A DNA stretch of 64,000 bases from Candidatus Nanosyncoccus alces. Lineage in GTDB: Bacteria > Patescibacteriota > Saccharimonadia > Saccharimonadales > Saccharimonadaceae. The notes beneath the pieces are model-generated. The model saw nothing but the letters and a program-made list of their open reading frames with translations. It ran no database searches and was not told where the DNA came from. The stretch covers positions 50,545-114,544 of the forward strand of contig NZ_PRLM01000002.1 in NCBI RefSeq assembly GCF_004138395.1, written 5' to 3'. Made by a program: the position numbers and the translations under genes. Positions 43,842 to 51,413 of this stretch are shown here, piece after piece (the stretch's first letter is position 1; the number at the start of each line of letters is the position of its first letter).

Positions 43842-44399
43842 ATGGAGAGTACTGACAAAGAATTTAGAAAAGCTAACCCAGTGACTTTTATAATTATTTT
43901 GGTTGAAGCTTTGCTGATTGCTATAGCCATAAACATGGCAGTAAACCTATTAAACTCCTCTGGAGATCAAGATAGCTCAGTACGATATAATGTAGAGATA
44001 TCCAACTTTAGGCAAGAAATCTCTAGTATAGACAGAAACGGTCTAAAAGATATCAACTTTTCGGTATACGACGCAGTATGGCTAAACAACCAAGACGGCG
44101 CCAAAATCCCTGAGATCATTCATGCTAACATCCGAGATGGAAGTGTCAAAAAAGAAATCTTTAAAAAGGACGAAATATATCAGGTACATTTCGTCCTAGA
44201 CATTCCAGAGCTTGAGCAAACTTATCAAGTCCAGCATCTTTATTCAACTACAAAAAGTTATAATGGCAATTTACCGATTAAGTACAGAACGATGGTTTAT
44301 TGTCCAGAAGAATCCCAAATAATCTATCCAGAGCAAAATTGCAACGATCGCTATGCCAGTCAAGCTGAAGAAATCATCAAAAACTTTGAGTTCGAATAA
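43842..44399 (+). CDS. Single-pass membrane protein, partner family of the lytic cluster (member 3)
   Basis: The 185 residues have a membrane helix near 15-36 (TFIIILVEALLIAIAINMAV) and the family blocks VHFVLDIPELEQTYQVQHLYS and MVYCPEESQIIYPEQNCND. It begins 9 nt after member 2 with a Shine-Dalgarno (TAGGAG), and ends the first transcription unit of the cluster. The next gene has its own promoter with a G-tract. Confidence 0.7.
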   Translation: MESTDKEFRKANPVTFIIILVEALLIAIAINMAVNLLNSSGDQDSSVRYNVEISNFRQEISSIDRNGLKDINFSVYDAVWLNNQDGAKIPEIIHANIRDGSVKKEIFKKDEIYQVHFVLDIPELEQTYQVQHLYSTTKSYNGNLPIKYRTMVYCPEESQIIYPEQNCNDRYASQAEEIIKNFEFE

Positions 44400-44429
44400 C
44401 ATGATAGAATAGTCCAATAGGGAGTGGTC

Positions 44430-44456
44430 TTGACTTTTCCTGGGGGGGGGTATAAT
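44430..44456 (+). promoter_or_regulatory. Promoter with a nine-G tract in its spacer; predicted phase-variable
   Basis: TTGACT (44430-44435) and TATAAT (44451-44456) are separated by 15 bp that end in nine consecutive G (44442-44450) directly abutting the -10 box. TATAAT is 7 nt from the ATG at 44464. Spacers of 17 bp are optimal for sigma-70 type promoters, so gain of one or two G should raise expression and loss should lower it. Confidence 0.7.
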
Positions 44457-44463
44457 TAGCCAT

Positions 44464-45183
44464 ATGCAGGATGGGAGCGTATCGCCGATTGGAAACTTTT
44501 TTCGTAACAAATGGGTTCGGGCAATCCTGGCTGTCGATATACTCGCTATCATCGGAATTGTCACAGTAGTCATATATAACCTCACCAAGAATGCTATTAT
44601 CGATTTTACTATTGCCCCTATCGACGCCACAATCACAGTAAACGGCAACAGTAATTACCACAACGGTTCTTTTCAATTTCACCCAGGTACTTACGAAGTG
44701 ACTATTTCTCACGAAAGCCTTGATCCTAAAACTTTTATTATTGAACTTCAGCCTGATAGTGATGTTGCAATTACCACCTTTCTCTCAGAAGATGGCATCT
44801 TTGATTTTTACAAACTCAAAGATAACTATAGCTCCTACTTAATGCTCGAGAGAATTGCCTCCCCCAACAACAACCAAACCACAGACCACGACACTTCTGC
44901 TGAGGAATTTATCTTGCAGCAGGAACAAAAGAATTCTATTAGCGAGTTTACTCCAATCCGTTTCGCCATCTGTGAAAATCCAGCCACGCGCGTAAATTGT
45001 GATGCGGTGGAAGTGACATATGATTATTCAGAGAAATGCGACAACCAGAAGTGTTTAATCATTAAAGGTAGAAAAGAAGAATTAACTAACGATGTTATTA
45101 CGGAATTGACCAACCAGTTATCTAGTAGAGGTTACAATTTAGACAATTATAGGTACATATATGAGCAAGACACGGAAATATAA
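44464..45183 (+). CDS. Single-pass membrane protein with PEGA-like domain
   Basis: The 239 residues begin MQDGSVSPIG, then a membrane helix near 19-41 (RAILAVDILAIIGIVTVVIYNL) and a PEGA-like beta domain (PIDATITVNGNSNYHNGSFQFHPGTYEVTISHE). A C-terminal part has a cysteine set (ICENPATRVNC, EKCDNQKC). PEGA domains are found in surface-layer and wall-associated proteins. It replaces a partner-family member at the head of the second lytic unit and overlaps the next gene by 23 nt. Its N-terminus copies that of the gene at 39486. Confidence 0.72.
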   Translation: MQDGSVSPIGNFFRNKWVRAILAVDILAIIGIVTVVIYNLTKNAIIDFTIAPIDATITVNGNSNYHNGSFQFHPGTYEVTISHESLDPKTFIIELQPDSDVAITTFLSEDGIFDFYKLKDNYSSYLMLERIASPNNNQTTDHDTSAEEFILQQEQKNSISEFTPIRFAICENPATRVNCDAVEVTYDYSEKCDNQKCLIIKGRKEELTNDVITELTNQLSSRGYNLDNYRYIYEQDTEI

Positions 45184-48163
45184 TCATAGAAGAATAATAC
45201 TTTTCCATAGTGTAGCCTTAATAGGCATTATTATAGGAATATTGTCTTTTTGCCTAGGAACTATTGGAACTTGGGGGACTCCTTCCGCTAGTGCTGCAAG
45301 CCAGCAACAAGGCCTCACTGATACACAGTTTAGCGAATTCGCTCAAAATAACATCCTCTTCTACAATCCAGGAGAGTGCATCATACCCGGCAGCAGCGGG
45401 ACTTTAACTGCAAGCGGAGATTTTGCTAAGGTTCTAAAAGCCAAAAATGCTGATGAATATGTTTTTAACGTCAGTAGTAGTAGTCAATGGTATGCAGGTT
45501 GGGGCGATAGTGATAAGGAAGGCATGAAGAGACTATTAGAAAACTACGGTGATTTAGCTTATCAGCTAGGTGATGCTGCAGGTGCACCATGGGTCGCTAT
45601 CTTAGTTCAAATGAAATATGAAGACCCATCGTCATGTTGTGGTGCAAATAATTTTTGGGGTAATGGTTGCGATGCGAACCATAGCAGCTATTGCGGTGCC
45701 TCAACTATACAAGGGAAAAATTTAGGTGAAGGTTTTGTTCAATATGGAGAAACCCTGTCTAGTGATTGGTACTCTCCAACTCGCGGAATTTCAGACCCAA
45801 AAGAATATCTAGAAAAACTAGGGCCACTATGGGTGCAAGGAGACCCTAACGGAGCGGGATATGCTTCTATTGAAGGAATGAAAGATTCCATAGATGCTTT
45901 GCAAGCATACATAGACTCATCAGAAGGACAAGCAATTGTACAAAAATTTGGTAATTACAGCGGATCAACCTCCTCATCTTCCTCGTCTTCTTCTAGCTCC
46001 AGTTCCGATCAAAAAGTATCTGGAGACGATATCACTTGGATTGGTGATTCGTATTCTGTCCTTGCCTATAACGATTATATATCTAAGACTTTCCCTGGAG
46101 TGGATGTAGGTCCAAGCATAGGTGATGAATCTTCTTATATTAGGAGCAATAAATCAGTTTCGCACGATGATGGTGGTCCTTCATGTCTAGATATTCTTGA
46201 AAAAATCATTGACAAAGGCGATCTGCGCCCATACCTGGTCTTCGCTTGCGGCACCAACTGGGGTTGGGAAGATGAAGATATAACCAATTTTGAAAACCTT
46301 TTGAAGAAAACGAATACTAAAGCAGTGGTAGTCACCTCAAAAATACCAAAAGACAGCTACACTAAAAGTAACGAGCGTTTAAAAGCCCTTGCTGATTCAA
46401 ATAACAATATTAGCCTTGCAGACTGGACTACCGTTTATAATGCATCATATTTTGATGACGGTATACACCCAAACAATTCTCCAGGATACGAGAAATGGGT
46501 GGGAGTGATATCGGATGCGCTATCTAATTTTGAGTGTATAGACGGCGATACTATCGCGAAAAAAGCCAAGGATTTAGCGTGGTCAAAGAACGATGCAGAA
46601 AAGGCGAAATCCAATCCGACGACCAATTTTTCGGAGGCTTCGAAAAATGTGGGGACTGATGGAACGGATGACTGCTTGACATTTGTAAAAACCGTAATTT
46701 TATCATCCGGTGCAGACAAAGATGCAAAATTAACAAGCAAAAATACAGAAAAAGAAGTTGGTTTTGTTGAATATCTAAACAACTCCGACAAATGGGAGAA
46801 AATTACGGCCAAAAAGGAATCTGATCTCAAAGCAGGAGACATCTTAGTATCAGCAGTAGAAGGAGTCGGATATAACTATACGTTTATATATTTAGGCAAC
46901 AGCGAAGTTGCCGCTGCAAATAAAGGAATCCATTATGGTCGCATCGGAAGTCTGGAAAATGAATGGTGCACTGAATGGGGCGGGAAGACTGCATTCCAAT
47001 GTGTAGATGTGCCGTTCCAGGTCTACAGAATAGTGGATTCTAATTGCGAAGATAAATGTACTACATATGAAGGAGAATATCCACAATATAACCAATGCGG
47101 CGAGAGCTGGTCAAGCTATCCTTATAGTAGCGATAATATCTGTGGTAGCGGTTGTGGTGCAGCATCCATGGCGATGCTTGCTACCGTGGCCACTGGCCGG
47201 GATATTTATCCGGACGATATCGCTGATCTTTTAGGCAACCAATATTATGATTCAGTGAGCATAGCTACACTTGATCCTATAGTAGGAGAGCACTACGGTT
47301 TCGACGTTGAAGTTGTAAATACGTCAGGCGTCGAAGACGTAAAAACCAAAATGCGCGATTACCTCAAAAAAGGCTACATGATTCATTTCACTGGCAAAGG
47401 ATGTTACCCAGGCTTTATCTATGCGTCCGGTGGTTGTACGGCAGGTCACGTCATTGGACTCTTTGACATAGATGACAATGATATAGTCACTCAAGCAAAT
47501 TCTGGCATGGGTGAAGTCCATCAGAAGGCTTCTCTTGACGATATGGCAAATGCTTTAAATTTCAATATATTTACTGCAATAAAGGGAGGCAACAACGGCA
47601 AAAATAGTTGTGATGACGACTTTTGCAATAATTCGAGCTCAAATAGTTCTGTCAGTATGGACGGCCTAACCGAAGATCAAGCTCAAAAGGTTGCTGATTA
47701 TTATAACAATGAAGCTACAGCATCAAACTTCATTGATGGGGTAATCCCATCAAGTTGCGCTAAAGTCAACTGTGTCTCATTCAGCTATTGGTTTGTGTCG
47801 GCGTTTACAGACGCATCCGAAGAGGGAGTCACATCCAGTATAATAGGCGACGGGTCTTACATAGCTGATACCGGCTTGCCTAGCGTCGGCTGGGAAACAG
47901 GCAACGATCCAACGCCTTATAGCATCTTTGGTGGTGCAGGGAGTAGTGCTTGGTCTCACACTGGTGTAGTCGTCGGTGAAACGGACGATGGCAATATCCT
48001 TACCATAGAGGCGGCATATTGTCAGTGGGATGCCCGCGTGATGACACGTTCGCCATCATATTTCTCTAATGGTGTAGGTATTCTCGCTTATCCTGGCGAC
48101 CATTTTACTCCGAATGAAAGCCACCTAGGTAATAAATCATTAAAGGAAATCATAGGGAGTTAA
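45161..48163 (+). CDS. Secreted multidomain cell-wall hydrolase (glucosaminidase-like, SGNH, three Cys-peptidase-like domains)
   Basis: The 1000 residues contain a signal peptide (to about 46), FAQNNILFYNPGEC, a glucosaminidase-like domain (about 105-215: GAPWVAILVQMKYED, NNFWGNG), a serine linker (269-282), an SGNH-like domain (GDS at 295-297, ACGTN near 364, DDGIHPN near 434), an NlpC/CHAP-like part (DDCLTFVK near 505), a C39-like part (QCGESW..., GCGAASMAM near 665, GHVIGLFD near 775) and a C-terminal CHAP-like domain (NCVSFSYWF near 870, HTGVVVG near 930). It shares the SGNH and last domain with the protein at 40211 but has a different glycan-cutting module. Expression depends on the G-tract promoter. 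Confidence 0.78.
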   Translation: MSKTRKYNHRRIILFHSVALIGIIIGILSFCLGTIGTWGTPSASAASQQQGLTDTQFSEFAQNNILFYNPGECIIPGSSGTLTASGDFAKVLKAKNADEYVFNVSSSSQWYAGWGDSDKEGMKRLLENYGDLAYQLGDAAGAPWVAILVQMKYEDPSSCCGANNFWGNGCDANHSSYCGASTIQGKNLGEGFVQYGETLSSDWYSPTRGISDPKEYLEKLGPLWVQGDPNGAGYASIEGMKDSIDALQAYIDSSEGQAIVQKFGNYSGSTSSSSSSSSSSSSDQKVSGDDITWIGDSYSVLAYNDYISKTFPGVDVGPSIGDESSYIRSNKSVSHDDGGPSCLDILEKIIDKGDLRPYLVFACGTNWGWEDEDITNFENLLKKTNTKAVVVTSKIPKDSYTKSNERLKALADSNNNISLADWTTVYNASYFDDGIHPNNSPGYEKWVGVISDALSNFECIDGDTIAKKAKDLAWSKNDAEKAKSNPTTNFSEASKNVGTDGTDDCLTFVKTVILSSGADKDAKLTSKNTEKEVGFVEYLNNSDKWEKITAKKESDLKAGDILVSAVEGVGYNYTFIYLGNSEVAAANKGIHYGRIGSLENEWCTEWGGKTAFQCVDVPFQVYRIVDSNCEDKCTTYEGEYPQYNQCGESWSSYPYSSDNICGSGCGAASMAMLATVATGRDIYPDDIADLLGNQYYDSVSIATLDPIVGEHYGFDVEVVNTSGVEDVKTKMRDYLKKGYMIHFTGKGCYPGFIYASGGCTAGHVIGLFDIDDNDIVTQANSGMGEVHQKASLDDMANALNFNIFTAIKGGNNGKNSCDDDFCNNSSSNSSVSMDGLTEDQAQKVADYYNNEATASNFIDGVIPSSCAKVNCVSFSYWFVSAFTDASEEGVTSSIIGDGSYIADTGLPSVGWETGNDPTPYSIFGGAGSSAWSHTGVVVGETDDGNILTIEAAYCQWDARVMTRSPSYFSNGVGILAYPGDHFTPNESHLGNKSLKEIIGS

Positions 48164-48165
48164 TA

Positions 48166-48954
48166 ATGGAAGAAGGCCAGAACCAGTCAGACTACAAGAT
48201 TCGCCTTAATATGCCTACCACTATCTTTATCGTTATTCAGATCATTTTTATTATCTTTCTTGTAATTTCCATTTCTGGGTTATACAAACCAGACGAAATT
48301 ACTGACGATGATCCCGACCGCATCCCAGTCGCTACAATTGATAATTTTGCTTCTGTAGTTTCAGAAAATTATCCCGAGAACGTTAAACTTATAGAGGCAA
48401 CTTTGTTCGATCTAATTCTTAGAAATTCCCCAGGCGAAGACATCTCCACGTCTGTTAATGCTACCATCCGCGAGAATAGCATTAAAACGGTGTATTTTGA
48501 AAAACAAAATCTCAATTATTTTAGCGCAATTGTAGATATTCCCGAGATTGAACAATCATATTGGTTTTACAGCGAATATTCGAGCGAAGAACCCAACCAA
48601 TATATAGATTACTCTAAGTTCTACAGAATATTCTGTCTTGAAGATTCACAAGAAATTTTATACCCAGATTTTAATTGCCAAGACGACTTTGGTCTCAATG
48701 GCCGGTACGAATTAGTATCAAATCTTATTTCCTATTTCGAGTTTAACGATTTTGCCCCCATTTACACCTATGAACGCGGTTTCAATCAAATAGAGATCTC
48801 TCCTTACACTTTTGACGAACTAGCCGCTAGTACAAAAGAAGCATATATCCGACAGGTCAAAGATGCCATAGATTCCCTTGGTATTCCCCCAGATATTTTT
48901 ACTTACAACGTTATGAACCCCGAAGAAATCAAATATTTCTATCCATTGCAGTAG
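48166..48954 (+). CDS. Single-pass membrane protein, partner family of the lytic cluster (member 4)
   Basis: The 262 residues have a membrane helix near 18-40 (TIFIVIQIIFIIFLVISISGL), then VATIDNFASVVSENY, the family block FSAIVDIPEIEQSYWFYSEYS, and IFCLEDSQEILYPDFNCQDD. It is longer than members 2 and 3 by a C-terminal extension of about 70 residues. It begins 2 nt after the hydrolase stop, so each giant hydrolase is directly followed by a protein of this family. Confidence 0.7.
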   Translation: MEEGQNQSDYKIRLNMPTTIFIVIQIIFIIFLVISISGLYKPDEITDDDPDRIPVATIDNFASVVSENYPENVKLIEATLFDLILRNSPGEDISTSVNATIRENSIKTVYFEKQNLNYFSAIVDIPEIEQSYWFYSEYSSEEPNQYIDYSKFYRIFCLEDSQEILYPDFNCQDDFGLNGRYELVSNLISYFEFNDFAPIYTYERGFNQIEISPYTFDELAASTKEAYIRQVKDAIDSLGIPPDIFTYNVMNPEEIKYFYPLQ

Positions 48955-49012
48955 CTTTTTCATCGAACAAAATCTAGCTAGTTACAAAGTCAATCAGAAA
49001 ACCTTCCACCCC

Positions 49013-49122
49013 TTGTCAACTGCCCCAATCTATGCTATAATCACCCCATAATATTAGCTCAGCAAACGAGCCAACTGTCCAAGCAGGGCAAGAGCAGCGT
49101 TTGCTTTAACCAAAGGAGTTTT
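49013..49122 (+). promoter_or_regulatory. rpsF operon promoter and candidate autoregulatory leader
   Basis: TTGTCA (49013-49018), 17 bp, TATAAT (49036-49041) predicts a start near 49048 and a 75-nt leader. The leader folds as AGCAAACG (49061-49068) with CGTTTGCT (49098-49105), enclosing GCC/GGC and CTG/CAG pairs. Leaders that bind the S6:S18 dimer are known before rpsF in other bacteria; whether this is one is not settled. The Shine-Dalgarno is AAAGGAG. Confidence 0.5.
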
Positions 49123-49485
49123 ATGAAAGACTACGAACTCTCGGTCTTGTTTCATCCTGATTTAGAGATGAATCTCGACCCCGCCCTCGATAAGGTGAAA
49201 AAGATTATCGAACAAAACGGCGGCAAAATCAACAAAGAGGAAAACGACGGCAAGAAGCGCCTCGCTTATTCTATCAATGGCCAAGATTTTGCCATTTATT
49301 ATTACTTCGACGTGGCTCTGCCGGCTGAGGCTCCCGCCAAAATATCGTCTGTGCTTAACATTACCGACGAAGTTTTGCGTTACCTCCTCGTCCGCGTAGA
49401 TGAGCGTAAGGCTAAGCTCGAAGCTCGCCGCAACGCCAAAAATCCCGAAGAGGATAAAGCAACAACTGAAGAAAAAGGAGAATAA
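49123..49485 (+). CDS. rpsF: 30S ribosomal protein S6
   Basis: S6 forms a dimer with S18 in the small-subunit platform. The 120 residues show the family pattern MKDYELSVLFHPDLE, KKIIEQNGGKINKEENDGKKRLAYSINGQDFAIYYYFDV and DEVLRYLLVRVDE, plus an acidic tail. The order rpsF-ssb-rpsR matches the conserved operon. A strong promoter with a 75-nt leader precedes it. Confidence 0.94.
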   Translation: MKDYELSVLFHPDLEMNLDPALDKVKKIIEQNGGKINKEENDGKKRLAYSINGQDFAIYYYFDVALPAEAPAKISSVLNITDEVLRYLLVRVDERKAKLEARRNAKNPEEDKATTEEKGE

Positions 49486-49491
49486 TTTATT

Positions 49492-49947
49492 ATGCGTGGG
49501 TTTTCTAAAGCAATCATCACAGGTAACCTTACTCGTGATCCAGAGCTTCGTAGCACACCAAACGGTGCTAGCGTCTGTAGCTTTTCGGTAGCAGTTAACC
49601 GTACCTATCGTGATGCAAGTGGGGAACAAAAGGAGGACGTTTCCTTTATTGATTGTTCAGCTTGGGGCAAGCTCGGCGAAATGATTAGCCAATATGCCAA
49701 GAAGGGCACCGGCGTCCTAGTTTCCGGCCGTCTTGACCAACGCAGCTGGGAAGACAAAACCACCGGTAGCAAGCGCTCTCGTGTCGAAATTGTTGTCGAA
49801 GACTTCAACTTCACCGGCGCACGCGACAACGGTGGCAACGGTTCTAATAACTTTGGGACTTCTAGTGCGGCAGACGCTTCTGCGCCTAGCGATATCCCTG
49901 ACGACATTCCTGACGGCGAAATCGACCTCAGTGATGTCCCATTCTAA
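49492..49947 (+). CDS. ssb: Single-stranded DNA-binding protein
   Basis: SSB coats single-stranded DNA during replication and repair. The 151 residues contain an OB fold (MRGFSKAIITGNLTRDPELRSTPNG, FSVAVNRTYRD, DVSFIDCSAWGKLGEMISQYAKKGTGVLVSGRLDQRSWED), a Gly/Asn/Ser-rich linker and the acidic tip ending DLSDVPF, which recruits partner proteins. It sits between rpsF and rpsR as usual, 6 nt after rpsF with an AAAGGAG inside the rpsF end. Confidence 0.96.
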   Translation: MRGFSKAIITGNLTRDPELRSTPNGASVCSFSVAVNRTYRDASGEQKEDVSFIDCSAWGKLGEMISQYAKKGTGVLVSGRLDQRSWEDKTTGSKRSRVEIVVEDFNFTGARDNGGNGSNNFGTSSAADASAPSDIPDDIPDGEIDLSDVPF

Positions 49948-49971
49948 TAAACTTAAAGCGAAGGAGATTTT

Positions 49972-50169
49972 ATGAGAAGGGTAAAAAACGATCCAAATTT
50001 GTATTTCGATTATCGCGATGTCAAAACTTTGCAACGCTACGTCGATGCTTATGGTCGCATCGAGCCGATTTCCAAAACCGGCTTATCAAGCAAGCAACAA
50101 CGCCAACTTGCAACCGCTATCAAGCGTGCACGCCACTTGGCTCTCTTGCCATTTGTTTCAAATAACTAA
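49972..50169 (+). CDS. rpsR: 30S ribosomal protein S18
   Basis: The 65-residue protein has the family core [49 protein letters not shown]. It binds S6. GAAGGAG precedes the ATG. The N-terminal CxxC zinc motif seen in some S18 proteins is absent. Confidence 0.95.
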   Translation: MRRVKNDPNLYFDYRDVKTLQRYVDAYGRIEPISKTGLSSKQQRQLATAIKRARHLALLPFVSNN

Positions 50170-50178
50170 GGAGATAAA

Positions 50179-50739
50179 ATGTACGGACCAACAGATCTAA
50201 AGAAAAACACTTTGATTACTTTAGACGGCCAACCGTATAAAGTAGTTGAGTATTCTCAAAAAGTTATGGGCCGCGGCGGCTCCATCGTTAATGTTAAGGT
50301 TAAAAACCTCATTACCGGTGCGCTTCTCCCCAAGACTTTTAAGGGCCAAGAAAAAATCGAACCGGCCGAAGTTACTACTCGCAAAGTTCAATATCTCTAC
50401 CGTGATGATGAAAAGTTTTACTTCATGGACCCGGAAAGTTTCGAACAATACGAGCTTAGTGCCGATATGGTTGGCGATTCCAAAGATTTCATGAAAGACG
50501 GCGACGAAATGGAAATCCAATTTTACAATGGCACACCAATCAACTTGGTTCTGCCTAAAAACATTTGGCTTGTCGTTACTTACACTGAGAATGCGGTCAA
50601 AGGTGATACCACTAGCTCGGTCATGAAGGATGCTACTCTAGAGACCGGTGTTGTTATCAAAGTTCCAGCTTTCATCAAAGAAGGCGATATTGTTTCGGTG
50701 GATACAGATACTTATGCCTATCGCGAACGAAAAAAATAG
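50179..50739 (+). CDS. efp: Translation elongation factor P
   Basis: EF-P relieves ribosomes stalled at polyproline. The 186 residues have the three-domain plan: N-terminal KOW-like domain (MYGPTDLKKNTLITLDGQPYKVVEYSQ), the tip loop MGRGGSI, then VNVKVKNLITGALLPKTFKG and C-terminal OB domains ending KEGDIVSVDTDTYAYRERKK. The tip residue is Arg32 where Escherichia coli has the modified Lys34. It follows rpsR by 9 nt with AAGGAG. Its end overlaps the next gene by 26 nt. Confidence 0.95.
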   Translation: MYGPTDLKKNTLITLDGQPYKVVEYSQKVMGRGGSIVNVKVKNLITGALLPKTFKGQEKIEPAEVTTRKVQYLYRDDEKFYFMDPESFEQYELSADMVGDSKDFMKDGDEMEIQFYNGTPINLVLPKNIWLVVTYTENAVKGDTTSSVMKDATLETGVVIKVPAFIKEGDIVSVDTDTYAYRERKK

Positions 50740-51388
50740 AGGATACTACAAAATTGAAGGTGCCGTGTGCGCCTTCAATTTTGATTTTAAAGACAAAATA
50801 GTTTTAGACATCGGTTCTTCTACTGGTGGCTTTACCGAGATAGCTTTGGAACACGGCGCCAAAAAAGTCATAGCAGTGGAAAAGGGAACTAATCAAATGA
50901 AATCCCCTCTCCGCTACGACCCCAGAATAGAATTACACGAAAAAACCGACATCTTCAATGTGACAACCAAAGAATCAGCAGCAACTGCAATGTGTTCTGC
51001 GGAACATAAAGACTTGGCCAGAGCGGCCCGGAGCGTGTCCGGAGGACACGCTGCAGTTGCTGCCCATTCTTTGGTTATCGATAATGTAGATTTAATTGTC
51101 GCAGACGTATCCTTCTTAAGCTTAACAAAGATCCTCGATTACGCTAAAAAGCACCTATCCAGTAGCAATACGGATTTCCTAGTAATGCTGAAGCCTCAGT
51201 TCGAGGCTCGCCCAGACCAACTAAATAAGGGTGTCGTCAAAAACGAAAAATTGCGTCGCGCAATCATTAAAAATTTCGAATTTTGGCTCAAGACCCACGG
51301 CTTTATCGTTGTCAAAAAACGCGACAACGACTTGGCCGGCAAAAATGGCAACTTGGAAAGATTTTATTATTTAAAGCTTGCAAAATAA
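50714..51388 (+). CDS. FtsJ/TlyA-like RNA 2'-O-methyltransferase without S4 domain
   Basis: The 224-residue protein matches the methyltransferase part of TlyA: FNFDFKDKIVLDIGSSTGGFTEIALEHGAKKVIAVEKGTNQ, then LIVADVSFLSLTKIL, LVMLKPQFEARPDQLNKGVVKN. The N-terminal S4 RNA-binding domain of TlyA is missing. A stretch of about 37 residues between TDIFNVTT and LIVADVSF comes from a palindromic element (50965-51076) and looks inserted. ATG 50714 lies inside the efp end and has no strong Shine-Dalgarno. Confidence 0.82.
   Translation: MPIANEKNRGYYKIEGAVCAFNFDFKDKIVLDIGSSTGGFTEIALEHGAKKVIAVEKGTNQMKSPLRYDPRIELHEKTDIFNVTTKESAATAMCSAEHKDLARAARSVSGGHAAVAAHSLVIDNVDLIVADVSFLSLTKILDYAKKHLSSSNTDFLVMLKPQFEARPDQLNKGVVKNEKLRRAIIKNFEFWLKTHGFIVVKKRDNDLAGKNGNLERFYYLKLAK
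50965..51076 (-). repeat. Palindromic element in frame inside the FtsJ/TlyA-like gene
   Basis: Arms 50965-50989 and 51052-51076 are reverse complements over 25 bp with two mismatches. Inside are hairpins TGTTC/GAACA, GGCC/GGCC and a perfect GCGTGTCC/GGACACGC. Read on the minus strand, the core CGGACACGCTC, CGGGCC, GCTCTGGCCAAG aligns with the valS 5' element. The arms are unrelated to those of the other elements. Confidence 0.65.
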
Positions 51389-51413
51389 ATAGCATAAGCA
51401 TATAATAATAGAT

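Noticed and set aside
44402..44429. Rho-independent terminator between the lytic units
   Set aside because: No stable stem with a T-run is visible; readthrough from the first unit into the second cannot be excluded.
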